Shown: piece after piece, positions 50,780 through 59,253 of the stretch | Layout: each line of letters starts with the position of its first letter | Position numbering within the stretch: the first letter of the stretch is position 1 | The notes under the pieces: model-generated | What the model was told of the DNA's origin: nothing | Seen by the model: only the letters and a program-made list of their open reading frames with translations | Database searches by the model: none | Made by a program: the position numbers and the translations under genes | DNA from: Pyxidicoccus fallax | GTDB lineage: Bacteria; Myxococcota; Myxococcia; Myxococcales; Myxococcaceae | Reading direction: 5' to 3' | Assembly: GCF_012933655.1 (NCBI RefSeq) | Contig: NZ_JABBJJ010000027.1 | Coordinates: forward strand, 1 to 64,000 | Length of the DNA: 64,000 bases

Positions 50780-51751
50780 ATGGAAGCAGGGGCGAAGATG
50801 AAGGCGGCGGTCATCGCCGCGCCCAAGGGGGCGCGGGTGGAGAACGTGGTGCGGCCCGACCCCGGGCCGGGGCAGCTCCGCGTGAAGCTGGAGGGCTGCG
50901 GCGTGTGCGGCTCCAACCTCCCCACGTGGGAGGGTCGCGAGTGGTTCAAGTATCCCATGGCCCCTGGCGCTCCGGGCCACGAGGGCTGGGGCGTGGTGGA
51001 GTCGCTCGGCTCGGGTGTGCAGGGCTACAAGGTCGGCGACCGCATCGCCTTCCTCTCCGGCAATGCCTTCGCCGAGTACGACGTCGTGGGCGCGGACTCC
51101 GCGGTGGTGCTGCCCTCGTCGCTGGCGGGCAAGCCGTTCCCCGGTGAGCCGCTCGGCTGCGCGATGAACATCTTCCGCCGCGGCGACATCCAGCCGGGGC
51201 AGACGGTGGCCATCATCGGCATCGGCTTCCTGGGCGCGCTGCTGACGCGGATGGCGACCAACGCCGGAGCGCGCGTGCTGGCGATTACGCGCCGTCCGTG
51301 GGCGCTGGAGCTGGCGGCGAAGTACGGCGCCGCCGAGTGCATCCCCATGGATGACCACCACCGCATCATCCAGCGCGTGAAGGAGCTGACGAACGGCGAC
51401 TTCTGCGAGCGCGTCATCGAGGTGGTGGGCGAGCAGTGGCCGCTGGACCTCGCGGCGGAGCTGACGCGCGAGCGCGGCAAGCTCATCGTCGCCGGCTACC
51501 ACCAGGATGGCCCGCGGCAGGTGAACATGTGGCTGTGGAACTGGCGCGGCCTGGACGTCATCAACGCGCACGAGAGAGACCCCAAGGTGTACCTGGAGGG
51601 CATCCGCATGGCGGTGGACCAGGTGGCCTCGGGCAAGCTGGATCCGACGCCGCTGTATACGCACCGCTACGGGCTGGACAGCCTCAACCAAGCCTTCGAG
51701 GCGATGAAGACGCGCCCCGACGGCTTCCTCAAGGCCCTCGTCACCTTCTGA
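50780..51751 (+). CDS. Zinc-type MDR oxidoreductase (sorbitol/threonine dehydrogenase-like)
   Basis: 323 residues from ATG 50780 after site GGAGG (ATG 50798 is possible). '[14 protein letters not shown]' and '[11 protein letters not shown]' keep the catalytic-zinc Cys and His-Glu. The structural-zinc loop with four Cys is missing, which makes it shorter than typical. The Rossmann motif is '[16 protein letters not shown]'. It likely oxidises or reduces a sugar or polyol with NAD(P). The next gene, a Gfo/Idh enzyme, follows after 19 bp, so both probably act on the same sugar-like substrate. Confidence 0.85.
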   Translation: MEAGAKMKAAVIAAPKGARVENVVRPDPGPGQLRVKLEGCGVCGSNLPTWEGREWFKYPMAPGAPGHEGWGVVESLGSGVQGYKVGDRIAFLSGNAFAEYDVVGADSAVVLPSSLAGKPFPGEPLGCAMNIFRRGDIQPGQTVAIIGIGFLGALLTRMATNAGARVLAITRRPWALELAAKYGAAECIPMDDHHRIIQRVKELTNGDFCERVIEVVGEQWPLDLAAELTRERGKLIVAGYHQDGPRQVNMWLWNWRGLDVINAHERDPKVYLEGIRMAVDQVASGKLDPTPLYTHRYGLDSLNQAFEAMKTRPDGFLKALVTF

Positions 51752-51770
51752 CCCCGGGAGCGCACACACC

Positions 51771-52787
51771 ATGATGAGTGGAATCGCGGCGAAGCAGCAG
51801 ACGCAGCGTCCCCGCCTGGGCTTTCTGGGTGTGGGCTGGATTGGCCGGCACCGCATGGAGGCCATCGCCCAGAGCGGCGCGGCCGAGGTGGCCGTGGTGG
51901 TGGACCCCTCCACGCAGGCGCTGGAGGCGGCGGAGAAGTCAGCGCCCGGCTGCGAGCGGGCGGGCTCGTTCGAGGAGCTGCTGACGAAGCCGCTGGACGG
52001 CATCGTCATCGCCACGCCGAGCGCGGTGCACGCCGAGCAGGCGGTGGCCGCGCTGGAGCGGGGCCTGGCGGTGTTCTGCCAGAAGCCGCTGGGCCGCGAC
52101 GCGGCCGAGGTGCGGCGCGTGGTGGACGCGGCGAAGGCGAATGACCGGCTGTTGGGCGTGGACCTGTCGTACCGCTGCACGCACGGCATGCGGCAGGTGA
52201 AGGAGCGCGTGCGCGCGGGCGAGCTGGGCGACGTGTTCTCGCTCAACCTCGTCTTCCACAACGCCTACGGCCCGGACAAGGCGTGGTTCTACGACCCGAA
52301 GCTGTCCGGCGGCGGGTGCGTCATGGACCTGGGCATCCACCTGGTGGACCTGGCGCTGTGGGTGCTCGACTTCCCGAAGGTGACGCGGGTGAGCAGCCAC
52401 CTGTACTCGGGCGGCAAGCCGCTGACGTCGCGCGAGACGCAGGTGGAGGACTACGCGGTGGCGCAGCTCGAGCTGGCCACCGGCGCGTCCGTGCAGCTTG
52501 CCTGTTCGTGGAAGGTGAGCGCCGGCTGTGACGCGGTCATCGAGGCGTCCTTCTACGGGACGAAGGGCGGCGCCTCGCTGCGCAACGTCAACGGCTCCTT
52601 CTACGATTTCACCGCGGACCTCTTCCATGGCACCTCGCGGCAGCGGCTGGCCGAGCCGCCGGACGCGTGGGGCGGACGTGCGGCGGTGGACTGGGCGACG
52701 CGGTTGGCGGCGGGCCAGCGCTTCGACCCCGAGTGCGAGCGGTTGGTGGTGGTGGCCGACGCGTTGGATCGCATCTACCGGCCCTGA
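51771..52787 (+). CDS. Gfo/Idh/MocA-family oxidoreductase
   Basis: 338 residues. N-terminal NAD(P) site 'LGFLGVGWIGRHRM', then 'DGIVIATPSAVHAEQA' and the EKP-type motif as 'QKPLGRD' (Gln in place of Glu). C-terminal domain 'GGGCVMDLGIHLVDLALWVL' holds the family's Asp-x3-His pair. Enzymes of this family act on inositols, glucose or sugar-nucleotide derivatives. It is co-transcribed with the MDR gene before it. Its last 13 bp overlap the convergent GNAT gene. Confidence 0.87.
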   Translation: MMSGIAAKQQTQRPRLGFLGVGWIGRHRMEAIAQSGAAEVAVVVDPSTQALEAAEKSAPGCERAGSFEELLTKPLDGIVIATPSAVHAEQAVAALERGLAVFCQKPLGRDAAEVRRVVDAAKANDRLLGVDLSYRCTHGMRQVKERVRAGELGDVFSLNLVFHNAYGPDKAWFYDPKLSGGGCVMDLGIHLVDLALWVLDFPKVTRVSSHLYSGGKPLTSRETQVEDYAVAQLELATGASVQLACSWKVSAGCDAVIEASFYGTKGGASLRNVNGSFYDFTADLFHGTSRQRLAEPPDAWGGRAAVDWATRLAAGQRFDPECERLVVVADALDRIYRP

Positions 52788-53290
52788 GCGCGGGACGGTG
52801 ACTGGCGCCGGTTGTCGAAGATTTGAGCCGGCGCCCCGTCCACCCGCGTGTCCTGGAAGTCGCCGCGGGTGTACTCGGAGATGACGCCGCGCCAGAAGTC
52901 GATGGCGGCGCGGTTGGCGGGCAGCTGCGACACCTCCCATAGGCCCCGGTAGCGGTCGAACACGGCGCGGGCGGCGAGGCGGCCGAGCCCATGCCGACGC
53001 TCGCCGCGAAGGATGAAGAACTCGCTCATCCGGAAGTCGCGTCCCCGCGTCATGTAGGGGAAGGGTGCCTGCCCCACGAAGGCGAAGCCCACGGTGCGGT
53101 CCTCATGGCGGAGCAGGAGGGGGTGCACCTCGGGCGAGCCACTCAGCCAGGTGGGCAGATAGTCCGGCTGCCAGTGTCCCTGCTCGTCGAGCCGGTACTC
53201 GACGCCGAACTCGCTCAAGTCATGCAGGTAGAGCGGGTAGAGGTTGCGCAGCAGGGGGTGCTCGGCGGGGGTCGCGCGGAGAATGTCCAT
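52775..53290 (-). CDS. GNAT-family N-acetyltransferase
   Basis: 171 residues from ATG 53290 with GGGAGG upstream. The fold is seen in 'LLRHEDRTVGFAFVGQAP', the acetyl-CoA loop 'LRGERRHGLGRLAARAVF' (degenerate Q/RxxGxG/A) and 'ANRAAIDFWRGVI'. Acetylates an amine on an unknown small molecule or protein. It converges on the Gfo/Idh gene with 13 bp overlap and diverges from the ABC exporter. Confidence 0.82.
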   Translation of the reverse strand: MDILRATPAEHPLLRNLYPLYLHDLSEFGVEYRLDEQGHWQPDYLPTWLSGSPEVHPLLLRHEDRTVGFAFVGQAPFPYMTRGRDFRMSEFFILRGERRHGLGRLAARAVFDRYRGLWEVSQLPANRAAIDFWRGVISEYTRGDFQDTRVDGAPAQIFDNRRQSPSRAQGR

Positions 53291-53402
53291 GATGAGCCTC
53301 CCGGTCCCGCAGCATGACGGGTTGGTCGCTCTCCATCCAGGGCGGGTTTTGGGGCACCGTGGGGAAGGGCACACACGGGAATGCCGGTTGGGAGGGGCAC
53401 TC

Positions 53403-55223
53403 ATGGAGACCTCCCCCTCGGCAACTCCCCGCCCTCGTGCCCGCCTGCGCCGCAGCCTTGGCTACCTTCGCCCGTTCCGTGGCTCGGTGGCGGGCATCCT
53501 CGCGCTGGTGCTCACCGCCGGGGCGCTCAATGCCCTGGAACCGCTGGTCCTCAAACATATTTTCGACAACCTGGGCGCGGGGCAGGCGTGGCGCTCGGTG
53601 GTGATGGGCGTGGTGCTGCTGGTGAGCGCTGGCCTGTTGCGCGAGGGCGTCAACGCGGTGTCCAACTGGCTGACGTGGCGCACGCGCATTGGCGTGCACT
53701 TCTCGCTGATGGAGGAGGTGGTGGGCCGGCTGCACAAGCTGCCCCTGAGCTTCCACCGCGAGGAAGGCGTGGGCGCGACGATGACGCGGCTGGAGCGCGG
53801 CATCCAGGGGTTCGTCCAGGGGGTGAACGACATCGCCTTCAACGTCATCCCCGCGGCGGCGTACCTCATCATCTCCGTGGTGGTGATGCTGAAGCTGGAC
53901 TGGCGGCTGGCGCTGGTGGTGATGGCCTTCGCGCCGCTGCCGGTGGTGATTGCGCAGTGGGCGGCGCCTCGGCAGACGACGCGTGAGCGGAACCTGATGG
54001 ACCGCTGGGTGAAGATCTACCAGCGCTTCAACGAGGTGCTCTCGGGCATCGTGACGGTGAAGAGCTTCGCGATGGAGGAGCGCGAGAAGCAGCGCTTCCT
54101 GCACGACGTGCACGAGGCGAACGGGCTGGTGACGCGCGGGGTGGGGCTGGACTCGGCGGTATCGGCGACGCAGAACCTGGTGGTGCTGGCGGCGCGCGTG
54201 GCGGCGATTGCGTTCGGCGCGGCGCTGGCGCTGAAGGGAGACATCACCGCGGGCACGCTGGTGGCGTTCCTGGGCTACGTGGGCGGCATGTTCGCGCCGG
54301 TGCAGAGCCTGAGCAACGTGTACCGGACCATCCGCACGGCGTCGGTGGCCATGGACCAGGTGTTCGACATCCTGGATACGCAGGACCACCTGGGTGACGC
54401 GCCGGACGCGGTGGAGGTGACGGAGGTGAAGGGGGAGGTGGAGTTCGCGGACATCCACTTCGCTTACGGGCCGGACCGGAGCTCGCCGCTCATCAATGGT
54501 ATCGACCTGCACGTGAAGCAGGGCGAGCACGTGGCGTTGGTGGGGCCGAGTGGCGCGGGCAAGAGCACGCTGATGGCGCTCTTGTGCCGCTTCTACGACC
54601 CGGTGCAGGGCTCGGTGCGCATCGACGGGAAGGACATCCGCGGGCTGAAGCAGATGTCCTTGCGCAGGCACATCGGCGTGGTGCTACAGGACGGCCTGCT
54701 CTTCAACGAGAGCGTGCGCAACAACATCGCGTACGGGCGGCCGAACGCGTCGATGGACGACATCATCGCGGTGGCGAAGGCGGCGAACGCGCACGACTTC
54801 GTCATGAACCTGCCGCAGGGCTACGACACGGTGGTGGGCGAGCGCGGCAGCCGCCTGTCCATGGGCGAGCGGCAGCGGGTGACGATTGCGCGCTCGCTGC
54901 TGAAGGACCCGCCCATCCTCATCCTGGACGAGCCGACGAGCGCGCTGGACGCGGAGTCGGAGTCGCTGGTGCAGGAGGCGCTGAACAAGCTGATGAAGGG
55001 GCGCACGGTCTTCGCCATCGCGCACCGACTGAGCACGGTGGTGGACTCGGACCGCATCCTGGTGCTGAAGGGTGGGCGCATTGTGGAGGAGGGCCGGCAC
55101 GAGGCGCTGATGGCGCACGACGGCTACTACGCCTCGCTGGTGCGCCGGCAGACGCGGGGCCTGCTGCCGGACAGCCCCCTCATCGCTGAGCTCGGTCCTC
55201 GCAAGGTGTCCGGGGCGGCGTGA
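53403..55223 (+). CDS. ABC exporter, fused membrane and ATPase domains (MsbA/multidrug type)
   Basis: 606 residues. Six membrane helices span about 20-310. The ATPase carries Walker A 'GPSGAGKST', Q-loop 'VVLQDGLLFNESV', signature 'SRLSMGERQRV' (variant of LSGGQ), Walker B 'ILILDEP' and H-loop 'IAHRLSTV'. It would work as a homodimer exporting a lipid, peptide or drug. The substrate is not evident; it is alone between a GNAT gene and an orphan immunity-type gene. Confidence 0.9.
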   Translation: METSPSATPRPRARLRRSLGYLRPFRGSVAGILALVLTAGALNALEPLVLKHIFDNLGAGQAWRSVVMGVVLLVSAGLLREGVNAVSNWLTWRTRIGVHFSLMEEVVGRLHKLPLSFHREEGVGATMTRLERGIQGFVQGVNDIAFNVIPAAAYLIISVVVMLKLDWRLALVVMAFAPLPVVIAQWAAPRQTTRERNLMDRWVKIYQRFNEVLSGIVTVKSFAMEEREKQRFLHDVHEANGLVTRGVGLDSAVSATQNLVVLAARVAAIAFGAALALKGDITAGTLVAFLGYVGGMFAPVQSLSNVYRTIRTASVAMDQVFDILDTQDHLGDAPDAVEVTEVKGEVEFADIHFAYGPDRSSPLINGIDLHVKQGEHVALVGPSGAGKSTLMALLCRFYDPVQGSVRIDGKDIRGLKQMSLRRHIGVVLQDGLLFNESVRNNIAYGRPNASMDDIIAVAKAANAHDFVMNLPQGYDTVVGERGSRLSMGERQRVTIARSLLKDPPILILDEPTSALDAESESLVQEALNKLMKGRTVFAIAHRLSTVVDSDRILVLKGGRIVEEGRHEALMAHDGYYASLVRRQTRGLLPDSPLIAELGPRKVSGAA

Positions 55224-55295
55224 GCTGGTCCCTGTGGGCAACGTCTCTGGACATTTGCAGCGCCTCGATGCCTGTGCCGAAGGTAGAGATGCGCC

Positions 55296-56024
55296 ATGCG
55301 GTTCTTCCGAATCGTCAAGGACTCCTCACCCCGCTACACGGGTGACCTGAACGCCGCCCACAGGTGGGGGCTTCCAGGCGCGCAGCCCTGTCCCGCGTGT
55401 GGTCTCGGCGGCGCCGTGCTCGGGCTGGAGTATCCATGCGTGGACCTGTCGAGCCTGCCCTCCGCGGAGCTGAAGAGGCTGTCCAATCCCGCTCCCGTGT
55501 CACTGGTCGAGCTTGAGCGCCTGCGCGAGCTGGTTCGTCCGCTCGCGCCGAGCAACGCGGTGCTGGAACCAGGAGCCGAGTTCGGGCCGCTGACCGGGAC
55601 AGGCTCAGGCTCCTTCGGCCAGGTCTTCTTGCAAGCCGACTGGTCGCTGTGCATGCGCCATGAGGCACGGGAGCGACTCCAGGACGCCGGCATCAGGGGG
55701 CTCCTGGGGGGCCCTGTCGAAGTGCGCTTCCGTGGGAAGAACCCTCCGAGCCTGCTGAACATGCAGCTCGATGTTCAGGGCCGCTTCCATCCCGAATCTC
55801 TGACATGGGCGCGGAAGCCGCCGTGCCCCCGTTGCGGCGCCAGCGATGTGGACGGCCCCATGCCAGACCCCGTGGTCCTTGATGCGGCGACACTGCCAAA
55901 AGGACTGGACCTGTTCCGGCTGGCGGATGCCCCAGGCATCATCGTCGCGTCCGAGCGCTTCGTGGAGGCGGCAACGCGGCTGGCCCTGGACGGTGCGGAG
56001 TTCCACCCACTACAAGCCCGTTGA
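55296..56024 (+). CDS. Double-CXXCG motif protein (SitI6-like immunity family), orphan
   Basis: 242 residues. Two CxxCG zinc-knuckle-like motifs, 'CPACGLGG' near residue 32 and 'CPRCGASD' near 177, define the Myxococcus double-CXXCG paralogous family. From memory, members are annotated as SitI6-type immunity proteins against lipoprotein toxins. No toxin gene adjoins it: upstream is an ABC exporter and downstream, 9 bp away, the convergent NrfD gene. It may be an orphan immunity gene that protects against toxins of other strains. Confidence 0.72.
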   Translation: MRFFRIVKDSSPRYTGDLNAAHRWGLPGAQPCPACGLGGAVLGLEYPCVDLSSLPSAELKRLSNPAPVSLVELERLRELVRPLAPSNAVLEPGAEFGPLTGTGSGSFGQVFLQADWSLCMRHEARERLQDAGIRGLLGGPVEVRFRGKNPPSLLNMQLDVQGRFHPESLTWARKPPCPRCGASDVDGPMPDPVVLDAATLPKGLDLFRLADAPGIIVASERFVEAATRLALDGAEFHPLQAR

Positions 56025-56033
56025 CTGGGTCCC

Positions 56034-57311
56034 TCACGCCGCCGCGCGGTGCTCCTTCTCTTGAGACGTGGGCTCCCCCTTCGGCGCGGAATGGGACGCG
56101 AGCTGCCCGCTGAGCACGGGCAGCGCCACCTTCACCGCCACCGTCAGCAGCATCAGCCCGAACGCCCAGATGCCAGCGGTAATCTTCCACTCCGTCACGG
56201 TGGGCACGTACTCGACCATCTCGTGCAGGGTGCTGGGCACGAAGCCGGGAATGATGAGCCCCATCCCCTTCTCGATCCACACGCCCACGAAGGCCAGCAC
56301 GCACGCCACGTTCAGCACCGTGACATGCCGCCGGCTCGCCGGCAGGTGCAGCAGTACCGCCGAGGCCACGTTGCACGCCACCGCCGTCCAGATCCACGGC
56401 ACCAGCGCGTGGTGCCCGTGCAGCCCGAAGAACAGATACTGCGCCGGCCCGGCGTGCGCCCCGCCCGTGTAGAACGCGGTGAACACCTCCGAGCCCAGCA
56501 TGAAGAGGTTGAGCAGCACCGTCACCCGCATCACCGACGTCAGCGTGCGCCCCGGCCCCTCGCCAATCGGCAGCCCGGTGAACTTCCGGATGACCTGCAA
56601 CAGCAGGATGACGAACGCCGGCCCCGTGATGAACGCCGACGCGATGAACCGCGGCGCCAGGAGCGCCGAGTTCCAGAACGGCCGCCCGCCCAGCCCGCTG
56701 TAGAGGAACGCCGTCACGCTGTGGATGGACACCGCCCAGAAGATGGAGAGGAACACGAACGGCAGGTACCAGCGCTTGCGAGGCTTCTGCCCCAGGAAGC
56801 GCATGTACAGCAGGTACCCGCACACGTGCAGGTTCAGCAGCAGGTACCCGTTGAGCACCACCACGTCCCACGTGAGCATCGACACCGGCCAGTTGAACCG
56901 CCCCACGCCGGGAATCAGGTGCCACGCCCGCTCCGGGTGCCCCATGTCCACCACGATGAACAGCAGGCTCAGCGCAATCGCCGCCACCGCGAGCAGCTCG
57001 CCCACCAGCGTGACGTCGTGCATCTCATGGTCGTGGTACAGGTACGCGGGGATGACCATCATCACCGCCCCCGCCGCGAGCCCCACGCCGAACGTGAAGT
57101 TCGCCACGTAGAGCCCCCAGGACACATGGTCGCTCATGCCCGTGAGCGCCATGCCGTCCACCAGCTGGCGGGCCCACGCATTCGCGCCCACCAGGCAGAT
57201 GGCGGTCAGCACCGTCATCCACACGTAGAAGCGCCAGCTCCCGTCGGTGCTCATCCACAGCAGCCGGCCGAGGAAGCGGGGGTAGTCGAGGACGTGACGT
57301 GACGCGGCCAT
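56034..57311 (-). CDS. NrfD/PsrC-type membrane quinol oxidoreductase subunit
   Basis: 425 residues with about nine to ten membrane segments ('WGLYVANFTFGVGLAAGAVM', 'VSMLTWDVVVLNGYLLLNL'). The family normally binds a quinol near the outer face and passes electrons to a partner [4Fe-4S] protein. That partner is encoded 3 bp upstream, and a tetraheme cytochrome before it, all leftward. With the Nap genes divergent, this module most likely feeds nitrate reduction in place of NapC; this is inferred from position. Confidence 0.88.
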   Translation of the reverse strand: MAASRHVLDYPRFLGRLLWMSTDGSWRFYVWMTVLTAICLVGANAWARQLVDGMALTGMSDHVSWGLYVANFTFGVGLAAGAVMMVIPAYLYHDHEMHDVTLVGELLAVAAIALSLLFIVVDMGHPERAWHLIPGVGRFNWPVSMLTWDVVVLNGYLLLNLHVCGYLLYMRFLGQKPRKRWYLPFVFLSIFWAVSIHSVTAFLYSGLGGRPFWNSALLAPRFIASAFITGPAFVILLLQVIRKFTGLPIGEGPGRTLTSVMRVTVLLNLFMLGSEVFTAFYTGGAHAGPAQYLFFGLHGHHALVPWIWTAVACNVASAVLLHLPASRRHVTVLNVACVLAFVGVWIEKGMGLIIPGFVPSTLHEMVEYVPTVTEWKITAGIWAFGLMLLTVAVKVALPVLSGQLASHSAPKGEPTSQEKEHRAAA

Positions 57312-57314
57312 GGC

Positions 57315-58217
57315 TCACTTGTCGAAGAAGTAGAAGAAGCGCGGACGGGTCCCCAGCTCCTCCTTGAGGACGAACACCCGCTTGTTCTCGAGCACCCAGC
57401 GGATGGGGCTCTTCGGGTCCAGCAGGTTGCCGAAGACGCGCGCCCCCGTGGGACACGCCTCCAGGCACGCCGGCAGCCTTCCGGCGCGCGTGCGGTGCAG
57501 GCAGAAGGTGCACTTCTCCACCACGCCCTGCGGACGGATGCGGTTGGAGAGGTAGCCCTGGTCCGGGTTGATTTCCTCCGCCGGCACCTCGGGCTTGGAC
57601 CAGTTGAAGCGCCGCGCGTGGTACGGGCACGCCGCCTCGCAGTACCGGCAGCCGATGCACCAGTTGTAGTCCACCACCACCACGCCGTCCTGCTCCTTCC
57701 AGGTGGCCTGGACGGGGCACACCTTCACGCACGGCGCGTTGTCGCACTGCTGGCACTGCACCGGCAGGTAGTACTTCCCCGGCGCCGGCACCGCGTGGTC
57801 GTAGTCCGCGTTGCCGCGCTCCAGGTCCAGGCTGCCCTGCTCCATCTCCAGCACGCGGATGTACGAGTTGCCCGTGCGCCGGTCGTGGTTGTTCTCCTGG
57901 TGGCACGCCTCGGCGCACTTGCGGCAGCCGATGCACACGCTGAGGTTGAGCGCGTAGCCGAAGGACACGCCCTCCTGCGGCGGCAGGTCCTGGATGGTGA
58001 CGTCGCGGCCGTACTCCTGCTTCGTCTCCTCCTCCAGCCGGCGGAGGATGACCTTCATCTCCTCGGGCGTGAGCTCCTTGTAGTGACGCTGGAGGAACTC
58101 GTCGAGCGACAGGTCCTTCGTCCACTCCGTGAGCGGCGCCATGGCGTGCGCGAAGGCCGCCGCGCCCAGCGTCGCGCCAGCGCCCTTCAGCGCCGTCCTG
58201 CGGGTGAAGTCATTCAT
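57315..58217 (-). CDS. Tat-exported 4x[4Fe-4S] ferredoxin subunit (NrfC/DsrO-like)
   Basis: 300 residues. N-terminal Tat motif 'FTRRTALKGAG'. Four clusters are visible: 'CIGCRKCAEAC', 'CQQCDNAPCVKVCP', 'CIGCRYCEAACP' and 'CTFCLHRTRAGRLPACLEAC'. This is the electron-wire subunit that sits on NrfD. The cytochrome gene upstream overlaps its start by 8 bp and NrfD follows after 3 bp, so the three are one operon. Confidence 0.9.
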   Translation of the reverse strand: MNDFTRRTALKGAGATLGAAAFAHAMAPLTEWTKDLSLDEFLQRHYKELTPEEMKVILRRLEEETKQEYGRDVTIQDLPPQEGVSFGYALNLSVCIGCRKCAEACHQENNHDRRTGNSYIRVLEMEQGSLDLERGNADYDHAVPAPGKYYLPVQCQQCDNAPCVKVCPVQATWKEQDGVVVVDYNWCIGCRYCEAACPYHARRFNWSKPEVPAEEINPDQGYLSNRIRPQGVVEKCTFCLHRTRAGRLPACLEACPTGARVFGNLLDPKSPIRWVLENKRVFVLKEELGTRPRFFYFFDK

Positions 58218-58839
58218 GCGAGCGGTCTTCCGGAGTGGGAGAGGGGTGCTTCGGACGCGGAGGCATGACCGGGAGCGCCCCGGCGTACTTCGGCGTGTGG
58301 GGGTCGTGGCAGGACACGCAGTTGTTCCGGGTGCGGTCGCCGCGGGACAAGTCCCAGTGGCCCGTCATCCCGCCGTGCGCGCCCGCCCGGAAGTCTCGTG
58401 CCTGGGGCCCGTGGCACTGCGAGCACAGCGTCATCACGTCCGTCATCGGCAGTGGCTCGCCCGTCGCGAGGTGCAGCGACTGCGGCGCATCGGCCTGGTG
58501 GCAGGACGTGCAGGCGAGCTCGCCGTGGCGGAACTGGAGCCCGCGGTGGAACTCCTGGAGTGCCTCGGGCCCGTCGGGCATCCGCGCCGGCTCCTTCAAG
58601 GAGTGGCAGCTCACGCAGGGCACGCGCAGCGGCTGCCCGCGCGCGTCCACCTCGCCGGATTCGATGGAGGTGAGCTTCTCCGGCACCAGCACGGTCTCCA
58701 CACCCGTGGAGGCACCGGGCGCTGGCTGGAGTCGCCGGGGCACGTCGCGGTCGCACCCACACAGTGTGAGCGCCACGAGCACGGACAGCAGGGGAATGGA
58801 GGAGGTCGCGGCCACGCCGTCCTCCAAAGCAGTGTCCAT
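58210..58839 (-). CDS. Tetraheme c-type cytochrome lipoprotein
   Basis: 209 residues from ATG 58839 (GTG 58854 is also in frame). The signal ends in a lipobox 'VALTLCGC'. Four heme-binding motifs follow: CVSCH, CTSCH, CSQCH and CVSCH. Extra His residues could be distal ligands. It is the first gene of the NrfCD arm and is probably anchored to the outer face of the inner membrane or the outer membrane. It could carry electrons from the NrfCD module to NapAB. The 165 bp to the divergent napD show no clear operator. Confidence 0.83.
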   Translation of the reverse strand: MDTALEDGVAATSSIPLLSVLVALTLCGCDRDVPRRLQPAPGASTGVETVLVPEKLTSIESGEVDARGQPLRVPCVSCHSLKEPARMPDGPEALQEFHRGLQFRHGELACTSCHQADAPQSLHLATGEPLPMTDVMTLCSQCHGPQARDFRAGAHGGMTGHWDLSRGDRTRNNCVSCHDPHTPKYAGALPVMPPRPKHPSPTPEDRSHE

Positions 58840-59004
58840 GCCACGCCGTTTCACGGGGCTCGCACGAGGCCGCCTGCCCTCGGCCGCGCATCCCTTGCTC
58901 GAAACACGTATCCGTCATGCAGCTTTTGCGCGGACGCGGGGCCCGCACGGCGCGAAGGCGCTGGTCCGCCTCTTGCTCAAGGCAGGGGTGAACTGGGAGC
59001 CACC

Positions 59005-59250
59005 ATGACCTTCAGCAGCCTCGTGCTCACCCTTGAAGACTCCGCGGAGCAGCGGGCCGGCGTGCTCGCCCGGCTGGAGCGGGACGCGCGCATCACCCTG
59101 GGTATGCCCTTCGAGGAGCGCTGGCTCCCCGTGGTGGTGGAGACGGAGACCGCCGAGGAGGGCGAGTCGGTCGCGGAGTTCATCCGCGACCTGCCCGGGG
59201 TGCGCTTCCTGGACGTGGTGATGGTGGACTTCTCCGCCGGGGAGTGCTGA
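59005..59250 (+). CDS. napD: NapD-like chaperone for the nitrate reductase Tat signal
   Basis: 81 residues, typical NapD size. 'SLVLTLEDSAEQRAGVLARL' and 'DLPGVRFLDVVMVDF' give the ferredoxin-like fold, though overall likeness is modest. NapD binds the Tat signal of NapA during cofactor loading. It ends 3 bp before napA, which supports the call. Ribosome site GGGAG precedes ATG 59005. Confidence 0.75.
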   Translation: MTFSSLVLTLEDSAEQRAGVLARLERDARITLGMPFEERWLPVVVETETAEEGESVAEFIRDLPGVRFLDVVMVDFSAGEC

Positions 59251-59253
59251 GCG

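Noticed and set aside
58840-59004. Sigma-54 or FNR-type site between the divergent nap arms
   Set aside because: I looked for TGGC-N8-TTGCA and TTGAT-N4-ATCAA patterns and found none convincing.
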